NCBI GenBank assembly: GCA_015680685.1 | Contig: MNCI01003361.1 | Span: forward strand, 519,328-583,327 | Length of the DNA: 64,000 bases | Source of the DNA: Gnetum montanum | Lineage: Eukaryota; Streptophyta; Gnetopsida; Gnetales; Gnetaceae | Direction: 5' to 3' | Shown here: piece by piece, positions 37,322-48,790 of the stretch | Numbering within the stretch: position 1 is the first letter of the stretch | How the letters are laid out: each line of letters begins with the position of its first letter | The notes under the pieces: model-generated | Databases searched by the model: none | What the model saw: the letters and a program-made list of their open reading frames with translations, nothing else | What the model was told of the DNA's origin: nothing | Position numbers and translations under genes: made by a program

Positions 37322-37525
37322 CAAGAAAAAGGTGGATACGAGTTAATTATTGAAAATATATCACAACGTCGATATGGAATTGATATAATTCCTTTGAGAC
37401 TAGAACTTCTTATTTTGAAAGGTGAATTTATTAAAACAAACCAACAACTAATCAATAATCCTAATGTGGGTGGACTTGGTCAAATAAATATGGAAATAAT
37501 ACTTCAAGACCCTTTTCGAATTACC
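37322..37525 (+). pseudogene. petA: Nuclear relic of plastid petA (cytochrome f)
   Basis: The plus-strand frame reads QEKGGYELIIENISQRRYGI, then DIIPLRLELLI-KGEFIKTNQQL, then NNPNVGGLGQINMEIILQDPFRI. These are the landmark blocks of the lumenal domain of cytochrome f just before its membrane helix (family pattern: EKGGYE, DIIP-GPELLVSEGE, NPNVGGFGQ, EIVLQDP). Only about 68 codons remain. The N-terminal haem region and the C-terminal helix are missing, and several residues are changed. It is a plastid-to-nucleus transfer (NUPT), not a working gene. No other plastid genes were recognised beside it. Confidence 0.85.
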
Positions 37526-37592
37526 CTCAAACTACTACACAATTTATTGTTGTTTCTTTTGCAAAACCATGGTTTTTGACAATTAATTTTAG

Positions 37593-37706
37593 TTGCACAT
37601 GGTTTCTAGCTAGCTACAACTATGCCTAGGTTTGTGATCATTTATGTAATTACACATGGTTTCTAGCTAGCTACAACTGTGCATAGGGTTGTGATCATTT
37701 ATGTGA
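37593..37706. repeat. 57-bp tandem duplication
   Basis: Units begin at 37593 and 37650 and share catggtttctagctagctac and gtgatcatttatgt. Confidence 0.85.
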
Positions 37707-37865
37707 ATGTAATGTGAGCTAAACTAAAAGCCATGCCATAGTTAAAAACAATACATGTGACAAATAATGTAAATCATGGACATTTGACTGCTTTAAATAT
37801 TAGCCATGCCATGATCCAAAAACCATAACATGTGATCGAGCGCACAATAAGATATACTAGAATAA

Positions 37866-37960
37866 TAAAGTGTTAACCTAGTGATAAAGACCCTTGATTT
37901 GAAAGGCTATTCTAATGAATAGGTCCTAGCCTTGAAAGAATAAGCCATAGAATAAATCAT
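37866..37960 (+). repeat. tRNA-like SINE fragment
   Basis: GTTAACCTAGTGATAAAGACCC resembles the A-box head of the SINE at 40111; the B box is poor. Confidence 0.3.
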
Positions 37961-38018
37961 GTATTCCTACCTCACCCACCGCACTAACCGTCAGTTTGTT
38001 GCCCACAATTAAGATTTT

Positions 38019-38755
38019 GACAATGCCATATATGTACATAAAGATGAGGTTGCATTCACAATGTATGTACAATTAAAGGGGCTAGTCCCCCACCCCATGG
38101 TTAGAGGTGGTATGGATTATGTCACTAGACCATCACTTTATGGTCGAGAATTAAGGCTTTGACACTGACATATAGTGCATGGAGATGAGGTTGCATTCAC
38201 AGTCTATGTACAAATAAAGGGGCGAGTCCCCCACCCCACGATTACAAGTCGTATACCATTAGTTTGTGGTTGACAATTAAGGCTTTGACACTGCCATATA
38301 TGTGCATGGAGATGATGTTGCAATCGCATGGAGATGATGTTGCAGTGTGCGCATACAAATAAAGGGGCAAATCTCCCACCCCATAGTCGTATGGATTATG
38401 TCACTGGACCATTAATTTGTGGCTGAGAATTAAGGCTGACATTGCCATATATGTGCATGGAGATGAGGTTGCATTCACAGTGTATGTATACATAAAGGGG
38501 CAAGTCCCCCACCCCAGTTACAAGTCATATAGATTACTGGACCATAAGTTTGTGGCTGAGAATTAAGCCTTTCACACTGCCATATATGTGCATGGAGATG
38601 ATGTTGCATTCACCGTACAAATAAAGGGGCAAGTCCCCCACCCCATTGTATGGATTATGTCTAAGAAGTAAGGTTTTGACACTGCCATATATTTGCAGGG
38701 AGATGAGGTTGCATTCACAGTGTACCCAGAAATAAAGCGACCAGTCCACTGCGGT
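38019..38755. repeat. Tandem array of six 105-151-bp units
   Basis: Units start at 38019, 38161, 38287, 38438, 38573 and 38678 with GACACTGCCATATATGTGC. Each includes gagatgaggttgcattcac, acaaataaaggggc and gtcccccacccca. Unit length varies by internal deletions and a small internal duplication near 38320-38345. The last unit runs into the duplicated segment that follows. A single related unit occurs in the paralogous segment at about 41123-41165. Confidence 0.88.
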
Positions 38756-40690
38756 TAAACATAACAGATATGTAGGTATATGCAACTGTAGATCCAACAA
38801 ACCAGAACTGTTGCAGAAGGAAATATCTAGCAACATTAAAGTCCTTTTTAGCAACATTAGGTACCATAAATCCACTGCCACCTACCAGCCGGCTCCGTCA
38901 AGATCCAGCTAAGAAAGTCGACCCTCGGCTTCCTTGCTGTATTCTGGCTTCAGCGATGAAGTAAGCTTTGTATTTAATGATGATTAGGTCCCTGTGCGTA
39001 CATTTTGGCTCTGTAAATGTCAGCAGTAATAAGAAAGAAGAAGACGATTGGGGATGGAGTATGAACACATACGGGAAGGTTGGTGGAAAAATGAATTTTG
39101 CACCAATTTGCAGACTATTCATGCGTTTATACATTTTCACTGAAAAATGATTCGTATGGTACATCACAGGAGCGGGAACCATGTGTGATGGCTATCGACA
39201 TGGTTCAACTGCTCACATTTATATTTATGGAACAAAGCGATTCTTCTTCGCATTGAAACTGAAATTTTATCAAGTCTGTAGAGTTCTGGATTTACTGGAC
39301 GAGTTTAGAAAATATTAACGAGAAAATTATCCAATATTCTTAGTAAGCATCTCAGGCATCATTGAAGATTTTTGCACTGTGATCCGCAAGCATTGGCCTT
39401 GCAAATTACCATTTGAAGCTCCCTCCCTCTTCGTTTTTGTTTCAGGAGCAAAATGCCAAAATCTATAATGATGATGCATCATTTCACCGAGAAAAACCAA
39501 AGGTTTCAATAGCACTGCATATGCGGTGAAGAGAAAAAAAAGCGATAGCATGTTATACGATTTTTTTGGATTGCTGTAATAATCGTCCTCATCCTGATAA
39601 ATATTTATCTAAACATAGGTGGGAAAGTTGTTTATGATAGGAAGAAAAATTTAGAACGAAAAGACAACGTATCTTTGTTTGAGAGAATAGTCAATTTTTT
39701 TATTAGGGCAGTATCTGGAACAAGGCCTCCGCGAACGAACCAAGTGGACTAGGCCTGTGGCTCAGAAGAAAGCTATTTCATCTTAAAGGAAAAGAATTGA
39801 CGTTATGTAAAGAAGGTGCAATTATGTTTAATGCTAGAGAAAGTGAGAGTTTATTTATTTCGTTTACAATCTTTATGGCTAGATGGAAGAAATGAAAGAC
39901 TCGGGCTTTAGGTAACAGGAAATCATGAAATCATGAGTTCAAACTATATGAGCATTAACTATATTATATGTAAGGATGAGAATGATATTTATGCAACATT
40001 GATGGTATGAGATGTTGATGGTATGAGATGTGGTATACATGGTTACATTTTTTATTTTGATAATTACTTTTGATTTTTTAAATAAAATTTTATTAATAAC
40101 TATTAGATGAAGGGGTGTTAGCTTAGTGGTATGACTTTTAATTTGGAACTCCTAAGTTATGGGTTTGATTACAGGGGGTATCACTGAGTTATAAGAGCTC
40201 TACTTAAGTGCTACTAAAGTTTCATGATGGCTATACATCATGGGGTACATGTAGTTATCTAGTTCTACTAACCCTCTCACCTTGAAAAAAAATATTGATA
40301 TTAAAAAATTAAAATACACCATTTGCTAAGGATTAAGAAAGAGGTTAAATTGAGAAAACACTAAAAGGAAAAGCTTGAGATAGCTATTAAGGTCTTCATC
40401 CTTACAATCAATTTTACTAATTGACTAATAAGCTTAAGATTTTGCTACACATCCTCCCAAGTGATATTCCATTTTCTCAAACATTGCATCCCCTAAGAAT
40501 ACTAACCACAATCAATTTTACAAATTCTTTTAAAAACAACAATCATTCACAAAGAAAATTTTAACTATAAAAGTGTACAATGTATAAATAAGAATGTCAC
40601 AAATCATATGTTCAACAACCTATTATATTAATTTTCATGGGTCAACTGCAATACACATAGTATGAATCATTTGGTGGAGGGGAAGGATGG
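38680..40690. other. Duplicated segment, copy A
   Basis: Colinear with copy B (41120-44304, continuing at 56687-57060). Matching blocks: 38790-39260 with 41200-41620; 39640-39870 with 42080-42325; 39970-40200 with 44056-44280 (including a SINE head); 40290-40690 with 56763-57050. The 38880-39190 part is richer in GC and CpG than its surroundings. I recognise no protein. The minus strand of 38898-39182 is open and shares short blocks (FLLLLTFTEPK versus LLFLTLAEPN) with 41304-41510. Confidence 0.7.
40111..40291 (+). repeat. tRNA-derived SINE
   Basis: Internal RNA polymerase III promoter: A box TTAGCTTAGTGG (40119-40130) and B box GGGTTTGATTAC (40161-40172). About 120 bp of body follows and then an A-rich end (about 40280-40291). 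The tRNA-like head is repeated, in poorer shape, at several other points in this window. Confidence 0.65.
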
Positions 40691-41624
40691 GGTGTTCGAA
40701 ACTAAAATTAATCTTTTTGTGGTTTTACATGTATTTTACATTTAAATTTTTTAAAAACTTTTAAAAAAAATTTAAACTTTTAAAATTTTTTAAAAACCAA
40801 CAGAAAAACAAATACAAAAATGTCTTTTATAAAATAGATAAAAGATATATATAATTAATTTTTTAAGCATATAATTGGGTATTAAACTTGTATTAGTTAA
40901 TGTAGCCTATGAATTGCAAAGTTTATACGCAAATATATATATATATATAAAGACCGGTGTTACATTTTTGAAATTCCAACCCTGCTCTGGTGCCTATTTA
41001 CCCTTTTTCTCTACCCTTTTTCTCTTGGATCAGCGTCCAAGAGCATCGATCGTAATCGTCCTTCCAAGGTGAAATTGGGCTTTACAGCTCATGGTGATGA
41101 ACATCAAGATTGAAGATTTTTCCGTTGCCGTGGAAATGATGCTTGCATTTACAGAAACGCACAAATACCGGGACGCTTCGAGTTGTACAGCAACGAATAG
41201 TTAATATTTGCAGACTGCACAGTGTAGATGTACAGAAGGAAGTAGCGAGCAACGTTAAAGTCGTTACAGCAGAAAATTTTATTAACACTTACCAACTCGC
41301 TTCTCAGAACTGATCCAGATACAGAAGAATTTTGCGTCCAGCGAGCGAGGAGGAAGTTTCGTATTTGATAATGATCCCCATCACTCGCTGCTGCGCATTG
41401 GGCTCTGCCAATGTCAGAAATAATAAAGAAGATGGTTGCTGATTTTGCATTGAAGGCTCGGCATATCGGTTGCATTGATTTTTACACGAATTTTCCGGCT
41501 GTTCATTCATTTATACATTTCTTGTAAAGACGATCCCTATGATCCATCACGCCGGGACCCATGTGTCACGGTAACTGTTTCTTTGCATTGAAATTAATAT
41601 TGATGCTTGAATTCTCAAATATTT

Positions 41625-41662
41625 TGGGATTCACGGTCCTAATTGGGATTCACGGTCCTAAT
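41625..41662. repeat. 19-bp perfect tandem duplication
   Basis: TGGGATTCACGGTCCTAAT occurs at 41625-41643 and again at 41644-41662, just before the LINE fragment. Confidence 0.9.
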
Positions 41663-41990
41663 TGCCTTTTCTATGGTGGTATAAAGGATTTTGGTCATGT
41701 TTTTTAGCAATGCCGTTTCGCCCAAGATGTGTGGACATGGGCTTCCAAAGTTATCCCATTATGCAAGATATCTCAAGATACATTATGTTTGGCTTTTTGC
41801 CTAACACTTTTGTAAATTTCAAATTTTTTTGGAAGGTTATTAGGCCTACTATTCTATATTATATTTGGAAGTTTCTTTCATAGGACTGATTATTCAACTA
41901 TATGTAATCTAACTATTATGGAGAAATTGTAGATCTTCGACCTCATTCATTTCCAAATCATATCTCAAACCTCAAAGTTCAAGTTGGATA
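41655..41990 (+). pseudogene. LINE ORF2 fragment, zf-RVT type end
   Basis: The plus strand reads FYGGIKDFGHVF, then QCRFAQDVWTWASKVIP, then across a shift ILYYIWKFLS. This is the pattern of the C-terminal zinc-finger RVT region of plant LINEs (G-E/I-H-(L/V)F--C-FA--VW-W). It is absent from duplicated copy A, so it was inserted or kept only in copy B. Confidence 0.65.
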
Positions 41991-42447
41991 TTAACCAATT
42001 AATTTATCTTTTTTGCCTTCCTAGAAAGTACTGGATTCAAGAGGGTGGTGGTGAGCCAATTATTTATGACATGAAAATAAATAATATTATAATGAAAAGA
42101 CAACTCATCTTTCTTTAAAAGAGTAGTCAATTGCATGATTAGGGTGGTATCTATTTGAAACAATGGCTCTATGGAGCAAACCAATTGGGCTACCATCATC
42201 GCTCATAAGATAAGGTATCTTATTTTAAAAGGAAAGGAATGAATCCTATTTAATTCTTTAGAAAACGAAGGTGCAATGATTTTTAAGGGCAAAGAAAGTG
42301 AGGGTTTTATTTATTTCACTTACTATCTATATCACATTATAAATAAGGATGGAATTGATTCTGATAGACAATGCTAAAGTTTTAATTGGACTATATTGAA
42401 ACACCATCAGATCTGGACTACAACATCCTGGCTGCAAATTTTTTTAA

Positions 42448-42960
42448 TTGTTGGGACTACACTCTCCACTACCCCAAAGTATAGTTAGCCTCTAATGGAG
42501 AGCGTAGTCAGCACAGGAGGCCAATTTTTGCAAATTTTTCTAAGTGTTGAGACTACACTCAACCCCAATCAAAAGCATAGTCAACCTCTTGTGGAGAGCA
42601 TAGTCAACACGAAAGCCAGTTTTGCAATTTTTTCTAAGTGTCAACACAAAGCCAATCACTACAAATTTCTAAGTGTTGAGACTATGCTCTCAACTACCCC
42701 AAAGGGTAGTCAACCTCTCATGAAGAGCATAGTCAATCGGAAGCCAATTTCCACAAGTTTTAACAAGTGATGGGACTACACTCATCCCTAGTCGGGAGCA
42801 TAGTTAGCCTCCAATGGAGAGCGTAGTCAGCACATAGCCATTTTTTCAAATTTTTCTAAGTGTGGGACTACGCTCTCCCCTAGCCTAGAGGGTAGTCAAA
42901 CATAGTTAGCTAGAATAGCCTCCAACAAGCTCCACAACATGGCAACACCACTCAGCTCAG
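42448..42960. repeat. 94-bp tandem array with paired inverted motifs
   Basis: Units begin near 42450, 42544, 42672, 42766 and 42859 at the GGGACTACGCTCTCC-type motif; a partial unit of about 35 bp sits at 42638. Most units also contain the reverse complement (GGAGAGCGTAGTC) 35-45 bp later, and end in tttttctaagtg. Each unit can therefore fold into a hairpin. Confidence 0.8.
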
Positions 42961-43619
42961 CTCTAACTCACCTTCGACAAGCGTAGTTAGCAAATGCTTC
43001 TTTTTGTATTCCCCCTTTTGGCCCCAAATTTGTAACTACGCTCGACCCCACACAAGACAATGGAGAGCATAGTCCCGAAGCATAGTCTCCAAAATTGCAT
43101 TTTTCTTAGGTACCCTTGCAGTCTTCTTGACACACACCTGCAGTTGGCAGCATAGTCATAGTCTCACAGTCTCGCAGAGTCCAACAGAGCATAGCAAAGC
43201 ACAACACCACCAACCTAGTGACGAGTGTAGTTGGGTGACAACGTAGTCCCAACCATTCCCTCTACCACGTGGCAACCATCTCACATTTCATGCTAACCCT
43301 AGGCCTATCAATACCCTCACCCTCAACATTTTCAAGGTTGGCAATTTAAAGGGTTGATGAACCAAAGGCATTTCAACAAACCAAAGAGAGGTGAAGTTGC
43401 AGACCATCGCAGCCCACCACAGTTCACTAGAACATCGCTACCAATGGTACACCATGGCAGCCAACATAGTAGACGAAAACACCTCAGCATAATGCCAGTC
43501 TTCACAGCTAGACACCTCTGAGACTGTGACTACGCTGTCCACTGTGCCTATTGTACACCATGTACCTTCTAACCCCTTTTGGTGTTAACTACGCTCAACC
43601 CCATTTGGGGTGGTGTTTC

Positions 43620-43661
<42 letters not shown>

Positions 43662-44055
43662 TTGCATTTTTAGCATTTTATTTGTATTTTTTTACTATTT
43701 CACCACATAGCTGTGCCTAGAACTACGCTTGGGTAGTAGCCTCTACATGTTGGCACCCTTATTTTCATTAGAAATCTTAACTACATTAAATCCCATTGAT
43801 ACTATTAACACCATTGACATTGCTTGAACACTTAACACCATTTCGCATCAGCATCATAGCTAACCATGCTACACCCCAGTTGCATTTGGTAATTCCCTAT
43901 TCGATTAACAAGGCCATTCAGGGCATCCCATCTTCACCTCCAATAGGCCCTCACACAGACTCAAGGTTAGGTTGTGCACCCATGGATCTCAGTGTTCCAA
44001 CCATCGATGTTTTCGATTGTTACATATATATTTTGGGGTGTGCCAACATCCCTGT
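42961..44055. other. Unassigned sequence with scattered ACTACGCT motifs and a (TC)n run
   Basis: No gene recognised. Copies of ACTACGCT or its complement AGCGTAGT (and decayed forms) recur between 42980 and 43740. (TC)18 occupies 43621-43656. Relative to copy A this whole block is extra. Confidence 0.5.
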
Positions 44056-44173
44056 ATATAAGGATGAGAATGATATTTACACAACATTGATGGTACAAGA
44101 TGAGGTATATATAGGTATATTTTTTATTCTAATAATTAAAGTTAATTTTTTAATAAAATTTTATTAATAATAA

Positions 44174-44304
44174 TGAGGTGATAAGGTACTAATCTAGTAG
44201 TAAGACCTTTAATTTGGAAACCTTAGGTTATGGGTTCGATTTTGATGAGCAATGCTAAGTTATAAAGTTCTAATTGGACTATTTATCTTGAGGTGTACCT
44301 ATAT
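44174..44304 (+). repeat. tRNA-derived SINE copy interrupted by element 4
   Basis: Corresponds to the SINE at 40111 in copy A: weak A box (TACTAATCTAGTAGTAAG) and good B box (TGGGTTCGAT, 44231-44240). Element 4 inserted at its 3' side. Confidence 0.6.
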
Positions 44305-45171
44305 TGATGAGTCGCATTATTGGGCCACATTGACAGGATGTCATCAATGTGACCATATCGACGAGATCTCATCGACATGATCCCATCAACGTAGGGTTTG
44401 ACACGTTGACATGTACCTGTCGACATGGCACTCTATTTTCTCCTATAAACGTGCACCTACCCATTGCATTTATGATAATATTTCCTTAGTTGTAGCAAAG
44501 CTCTTGCAATTTTTCCCTCTAAAAGTTAGAATATTTTTTGAGTGCTCGTGCTAAGATTCAAAGAGTATGCAGATGTTTATTTGAGCACTAATGTACCTAA
44601 GCACTTCAATGTGAAGGGCAATAAAGACGAGATTTTCTAATCAAACCTTGCAGCACTTGGACTAGATTAATTGTTTCCTTATACATTTATTATTCATGCA
44701 CTTTACGTTAATGAATTTTAACTAAGTAATTAACATTGATTAAATAGTGAACATAAGTATGACCACTTCGAGCATACATTTAACGCTTAGTAATCTCAGT
44801 AGCACTTAACGCTTGGTAACCCACTGGCGCTATAACGTGTTCAGGATGTGTATAGAAAGTGGAAATAGATGCTAATGTTAGGATTAGTTAAAGATTAGCT
44901 AGTTATTGGATTAAATAAGGATTTAATTACTTTATTCTTGTTCTTAGGCAACTTAAATCATTAAAAAATGATAAAACTATATGCCTTAGTTACACATAAC
45001 CATACATTTGCACTTCACAAGTGGAACTAGGAAGACAACGATTGCAACCGTTAGATTCACCTCCTAGAACTAGTGTTCTTAGAAACCTAAAGTCTATGGA
45101 ATTTGACTAGATTGCTGAGTGAATGCTAGTGATTCGTATGGTTAGGTGTAAGGTATACTCACTAGTAATCA
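44305..45171 (+). repeat. 5' LTR of element 4
   Basis: 867 bp, TGATGAGTCGC...GTAATCA. U3 has repeated tcgac/catcgac-type motifs; TATA-like CTATAAACG near 44452; AATAAA at 44620-44625. Confidence 0.9.
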
Positions 45172-45172
45172 T

Positions 45173-45190
45173 TGGCATCATTGCCAAGGA
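45173..45190 (+). other. Primer binding site, tRNA-Asp type (element 4)
   Basis: TGGCATCATTGCCAAGGA, one base after the LTR; differs from TGGCGCCGTTGCCGGGGA only by C-to-T and G-to-A changes. Confidence 0.85.
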
Positions 45191-45321
45191 CTTTAGTTAG
45201 CTATGTGTGCTATCTAAGACTTAGTGAAATTATTTAAAATCGTTGTAATGATCCCATTAAAGCTAAGTCATTCAACTAATAGAGTATATTACAAGCACAC
45301 TATTTTTCTTGGATAACTAAA

Positions 45322-46570
45322 ATGACCTTTTCTCACAAGGATGATTCTCCACTAATGTTCAAGCATACATCCAATCAACAAAGGAATGAACAATCAAATC
45401 CGCTAGTGCCTCAATAATGTAGAGTGGTATATACTCATCCCAATGAGTATACACTAGACTTCATCTTCGTCTTGCATCAAGATGAATAGTTTCCATGGAG
45501 GGACATGGAGGGAAACCTTGTGTTACTACCCAATCAAGAAGTTCCTACAATACTGCACCAAACTCTTATGAGGTTGGGCATCTAGGGACTCAATGCTAAA
45601 TACATTGTGTAGGACCATGACTATCGAGATTACCATCCCACTGAGGCATAATGCAAAAGAGATTAGCAGTAGGAGAGGTGCTATGAAGCTCCAAAGGGAA
45701 AATGGTTCAATAACCCCTTATTCCTGCTAGGCCAAAAAGATAGTGAGGATCCCTTTTCTAGGGGTTCTCTATTCACTGGCTCTCCTCTCCTTGGTTTTGA
45801 TGAAGGGGGCTTGAACCAAAATTTACAATACATTATAAACAATCCTAGTTTAGGCAAGAGTAGGTCTCATGATCATGGGGGATCCAAAGGTGGGAGTCAT
45901 GGCAGGGACGAGGACAAGCATCACAATGATGATTAGGGTTATGACCACAAAAGAGGGGGTGGCAGGCATTGTGGTGGTGCTAGTCCTCCTTCCTCTTCAC
46001 CTTCATCATTCTCTTCTTCCTCATCTAACTCTAATTGAAGCCATAGAGGACATGGCCATGATGGAAGTGATCGACAAGACATAGATGATCGTAGGGCTTG
46101 CTAGAGTAGTCAAGACTAGGGGTGTGGACAATCAAGGAAGGCCTACCATCACAAAAAAAGGGACAGCAAAGGGCATCATAGGCATAATGGCCATCATAGA
46201 GGCTATGACTATGATGAACCTTTGCTTACAACCAGGAACATGCTGAATATCACAAAGGTAGTGAGAATCTAAACAAGGCATGTGCAAGATAGCAAAATCA
46301 AGCAGTTAGATATGAAAAATATCCCCAAGTTCAAAGGGGAATACAACTCAGATCCACAAAACCATCTTCAAGCCTTTCACGATGCCTATGCCTTATAGAA
46401 TGTGGAGAATGAATGGTAGAAATTAAAGCTATTTCCAAGGACACTCATTAAAGAGGCTGAAAGTTGGTACCAATCCTTGGAGCTAGAATCAATTCATAGA
46501 TAGAGTATGATGCTTGAGTTCTTCAATGATAACTATCAAATGTACCAGTCATGCTTCATTCTAACATCAC
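45322..46570 (+). pseudogene. gag region (element 4), 3' part deleted
   Basis: Starts ATGACCTTTTCTCACAAGG at 45322, in frame with MTFSHKDDSPLMFKHTSNQ. A Ser/Gly/His/Asp-rich stretch follows (about 45840-46130), then a capsid-type domain with FKGEYNSDPQNHLQAFHDAY and LFPRTLIKEAESWYQSLELE. Soon after (about 46550) it jumps to the Pro/Tyr-rich tail. About 0.8 kb present in element 2 (basic coil and zinc knuckle) is missing. TAG stops at Gln/Trp positions. Confidence 0.75.
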
Positions 46571-46935
46571 TACTACCCTCCTGAATACTACAAAGCTCAC
46601 TTTCTAAGAGGGGAATCCCCATTTCCTCATTACCCTCCTCATCCCTCTACACATGTCCCTTCATCCTCAACTCAATTACCACTTGCTCCATCAATGTAGG
46701 GTGAAATTCTAGCCTAGCCATAGCAACGTAATGCCACCAAGGGTATTAACTTACAACTAGCTCCTCAATTGAGTGTTTTGGAAAATAAATCCTGGAAAAG
46801 ACCATTCTTCCAAACCAACAATCTTACAAAGCCCTCACAAACATACATGGCTAATAGCCCCACTTCTCTCTCATCCTCTGCATCTACATCATTTAAGCCC
46901 CCTTCAAACCAAACACCCCCAAACTACATACCATC

Positions 46936-47430
46936 ATGTTGACCCATGTGGTAATTGATTGGATTAAGGTTGGTCATCTTCCTAGGAAAAGATCTGATCC
47001 TGGAAGTCCTCTTATCTACCTACAAATCACTAGGAATGAGCTTTACAAAGCTCTTTTGGACTTAGGTTCTAGTGTAAATTTGATTTTTCATGAGATGTAC
47101 AAAGCATGGAGCTTGCCTCCACCTAAGAAGAGCAACATTCATCTTGAGTTGACAGACTAGTTCATCATAGTTCCTTTAGGACTAGTGGAGGACATTGTGA
47201 CCACCATTTTTGGGTGATCCTATCCTATTGAGTTCCTAGTGATCCATGTTGATAATTATATGGGGAACTTTCTAATCATCATGAAAAGGGCTTGTTTAAG
47301 CACCATTGATGCATGGTTGGGAATCAGAGACCTTTCATTAAAGATTTCTAAGGAAAATTCATTTGGGAAGATAGAGAAGAAGAGAGTTCCATGTATCGCA
47401 TATAGTGATACAAGCTACAACTATGTGTAG
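46936..47430 (+). pseudogene. Aspartic protease domain (element 4)
   Basis: Reads ALLDLGSSVNLIFHEMYKAW, the D-L-G-S-S block, preceded by LPRKRSDPGSPLIYLQITRN and followed by IHVDNYMGNFLIIMKRACLS. Two long open pieces (46936-47160 and 47239-47430) are separated by a short broken stretch. It would cut Gag-Pol if expressed. Confidence 0.8.
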
Positions 47431-47599
47431 AAACTATGATCCATAAAAAGTACATCCATCATAACATGTAGATAGTATGTAGATGTGTCTAAAATTCAAA
47501 AGTTCCTATACATAGTAGCCATAAAATAGGAGGAAACCTAGTGGTTGATAGCTGATCTAGATAGTAGCTCAACACTTTGCATGGAACCAACTGAGAGCT

Positions 47600-48790
47600 T
47601 GACAAGTGCCTATGTTGAAGATATGAGAATTGGAGCAAGTTCATCACGAGCTATCTAATGATGAAATTGATGACACTTATTGGGGAGAGTTGGAAATCCT
47701 TGAAAATTTTAAATAGGAACCCTTAGAGTTAAAAACTCTACTTGTCAGCATGAAGTATGCTTTTCTAAAAAATGGCAAGTTGATGATAATCAATGCCAAC
47801 CTTGCTCTTGAATAAAAAGAGGTGCTCTTGAAGGTGATCAACAAAGGGTCAACAACCTTTACTTGGTCATATCCCGAACTCATTGGGATTGATCCTAGGA
47901 TATGCTAGCATCACATCTATACTAATCATTCCATAAAGCCAAAGAGGCAACTACAACAGTGGTTAAACCCCAAGTTGAAGCAAATCATCAAGGAGGAGAT
48001 TGAACAACTTCTCAATGCAAGGTTCATATCTCTAATTGTAGATAGCAAGTGGGTTAGCCCACTTGTGATCATGTCAAAGAAAGGTGGCAAGTGGAGGGTC
48101 TGTATTAACTTTAGGCTATTGAATATGGCAACATAAAAAGACCATTTTCTATTGTCATTTGTGAACCAGGTGTTGGACACTATTTCTGGGCATTGTTTCT
48201 ATAGCTTTTTGGATGGTTATAGTGGCTATAACAAAATTTAGATTGCACTAGATGATCAAGCCAAAACTACATTCACAAGTCCCTGGTGGACTTTTACATA
48301 GAGAAAGATGTCATTTGGTCTATGTAATGCCCTTGTAACTTTTCAATGCCTTGTCCTTAGCATTTATCAATAGCAAATTGGTAGTGGGGTGGAAGTCTTC
48401 ATGGATGACTTTTCCACCTATGGTGCTACATTCAAGCAAGTATTAGATCACCTTAAGCAATCACAACAAAGGTGTGTGGAGACTAATCTTTGGCTCAATT
48501 GGAAAAACAGCCATCTGATGATCTAGGAGGGCTTTGTGTTGGGGCACAAAATCTCATAAGCAGGGATTGAGGTGGATCCTAAGAAATTAAGGATCATCCA
48601 AGGAATTACTTACCAATTGGAAACTGTCAAAGATGTCTAATCATTCCTTGGTCACACTAGTTACTATTGGTAATTCATAGAGAATTTCTCTAAGATTGNG
48701 CACTAGTTACTATTGGTAATTCATAGAGAATTTCTCTAAGATTGCTAAATCGCTAGTGAAGCTTATAAAGAAGGATGTTCTATTCGTCTA
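47600..48790 (+). pseudogene. Reverse transcriptase domain (element 4), decayed
   Basis: RT blocks in order: the linker with TFTWSYPELIGIDPRIC, SPLVIMSKKGGKWRVCINFR (Asn where RT normally has Asp), FLDGYSGYNKI, KMSFGLCNA, and VEVFMDDFSTYG (FMDD at 48398-48409, intact). The Athila-type FMDDFS motif and linker support the lineage call. TAG stops occur at Q and W positions. A 44-bp duplication around an N (48655-48744) further breaks the frame and may be an assembly fault. Confidence 0.85.

Larger units (their letters stand above)
41120..44304. other. Duplicated segment, copy B (interrupted)
   Basis: Second copy of 38680-40690, expanded by a LINE fragment (41655-41990), the 94-bp array with its flanks (about 42380-44050) and the Athila-like element 4. 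After that element the copy resumes at 56687. The minus strand of 41149-41475 is open for about 108 codons, and GAGTTG|GTAAGTGTT near 41290 could be a splice donor. There is no recognised product. Confidence 0.65.

Noticed and set aside
38534-38881. 115-codon minus-strand frame across the tandem array
   Set aside because: Periodic recurrence of the same peptide (CECN-IS-QIYGSVK) only reflects the tandem repeat; no coding support.
40111-40185. A tRNA gene
   Set aside because: A and B boxes are present but the sequence does not fold as a complete cloverleaf by eye, and it continues into a SINE body with an A-rich tail.
41149-41510. A host exon on the minus strand ending in a GTAAGT donor
   Set aside because: Conservation with 38898-39182 includes several indels that change the frame and no protein family is recognised; kept only as part of the duplicated segment.
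42448-42960. CRISPR-like array of repeats and spacers
   Set aside because: The window is plant DNA, and the whole 94-bp unit is repeated rather than short repeats with unique spacers.
44230-44260. GATGAGCAATG motif that could be read as an LTR start
   Set aside because: It is the B-box side of a SINE copy; no LTR sequence follows, and the true LTR start with target repeat TATAT is at 44305.
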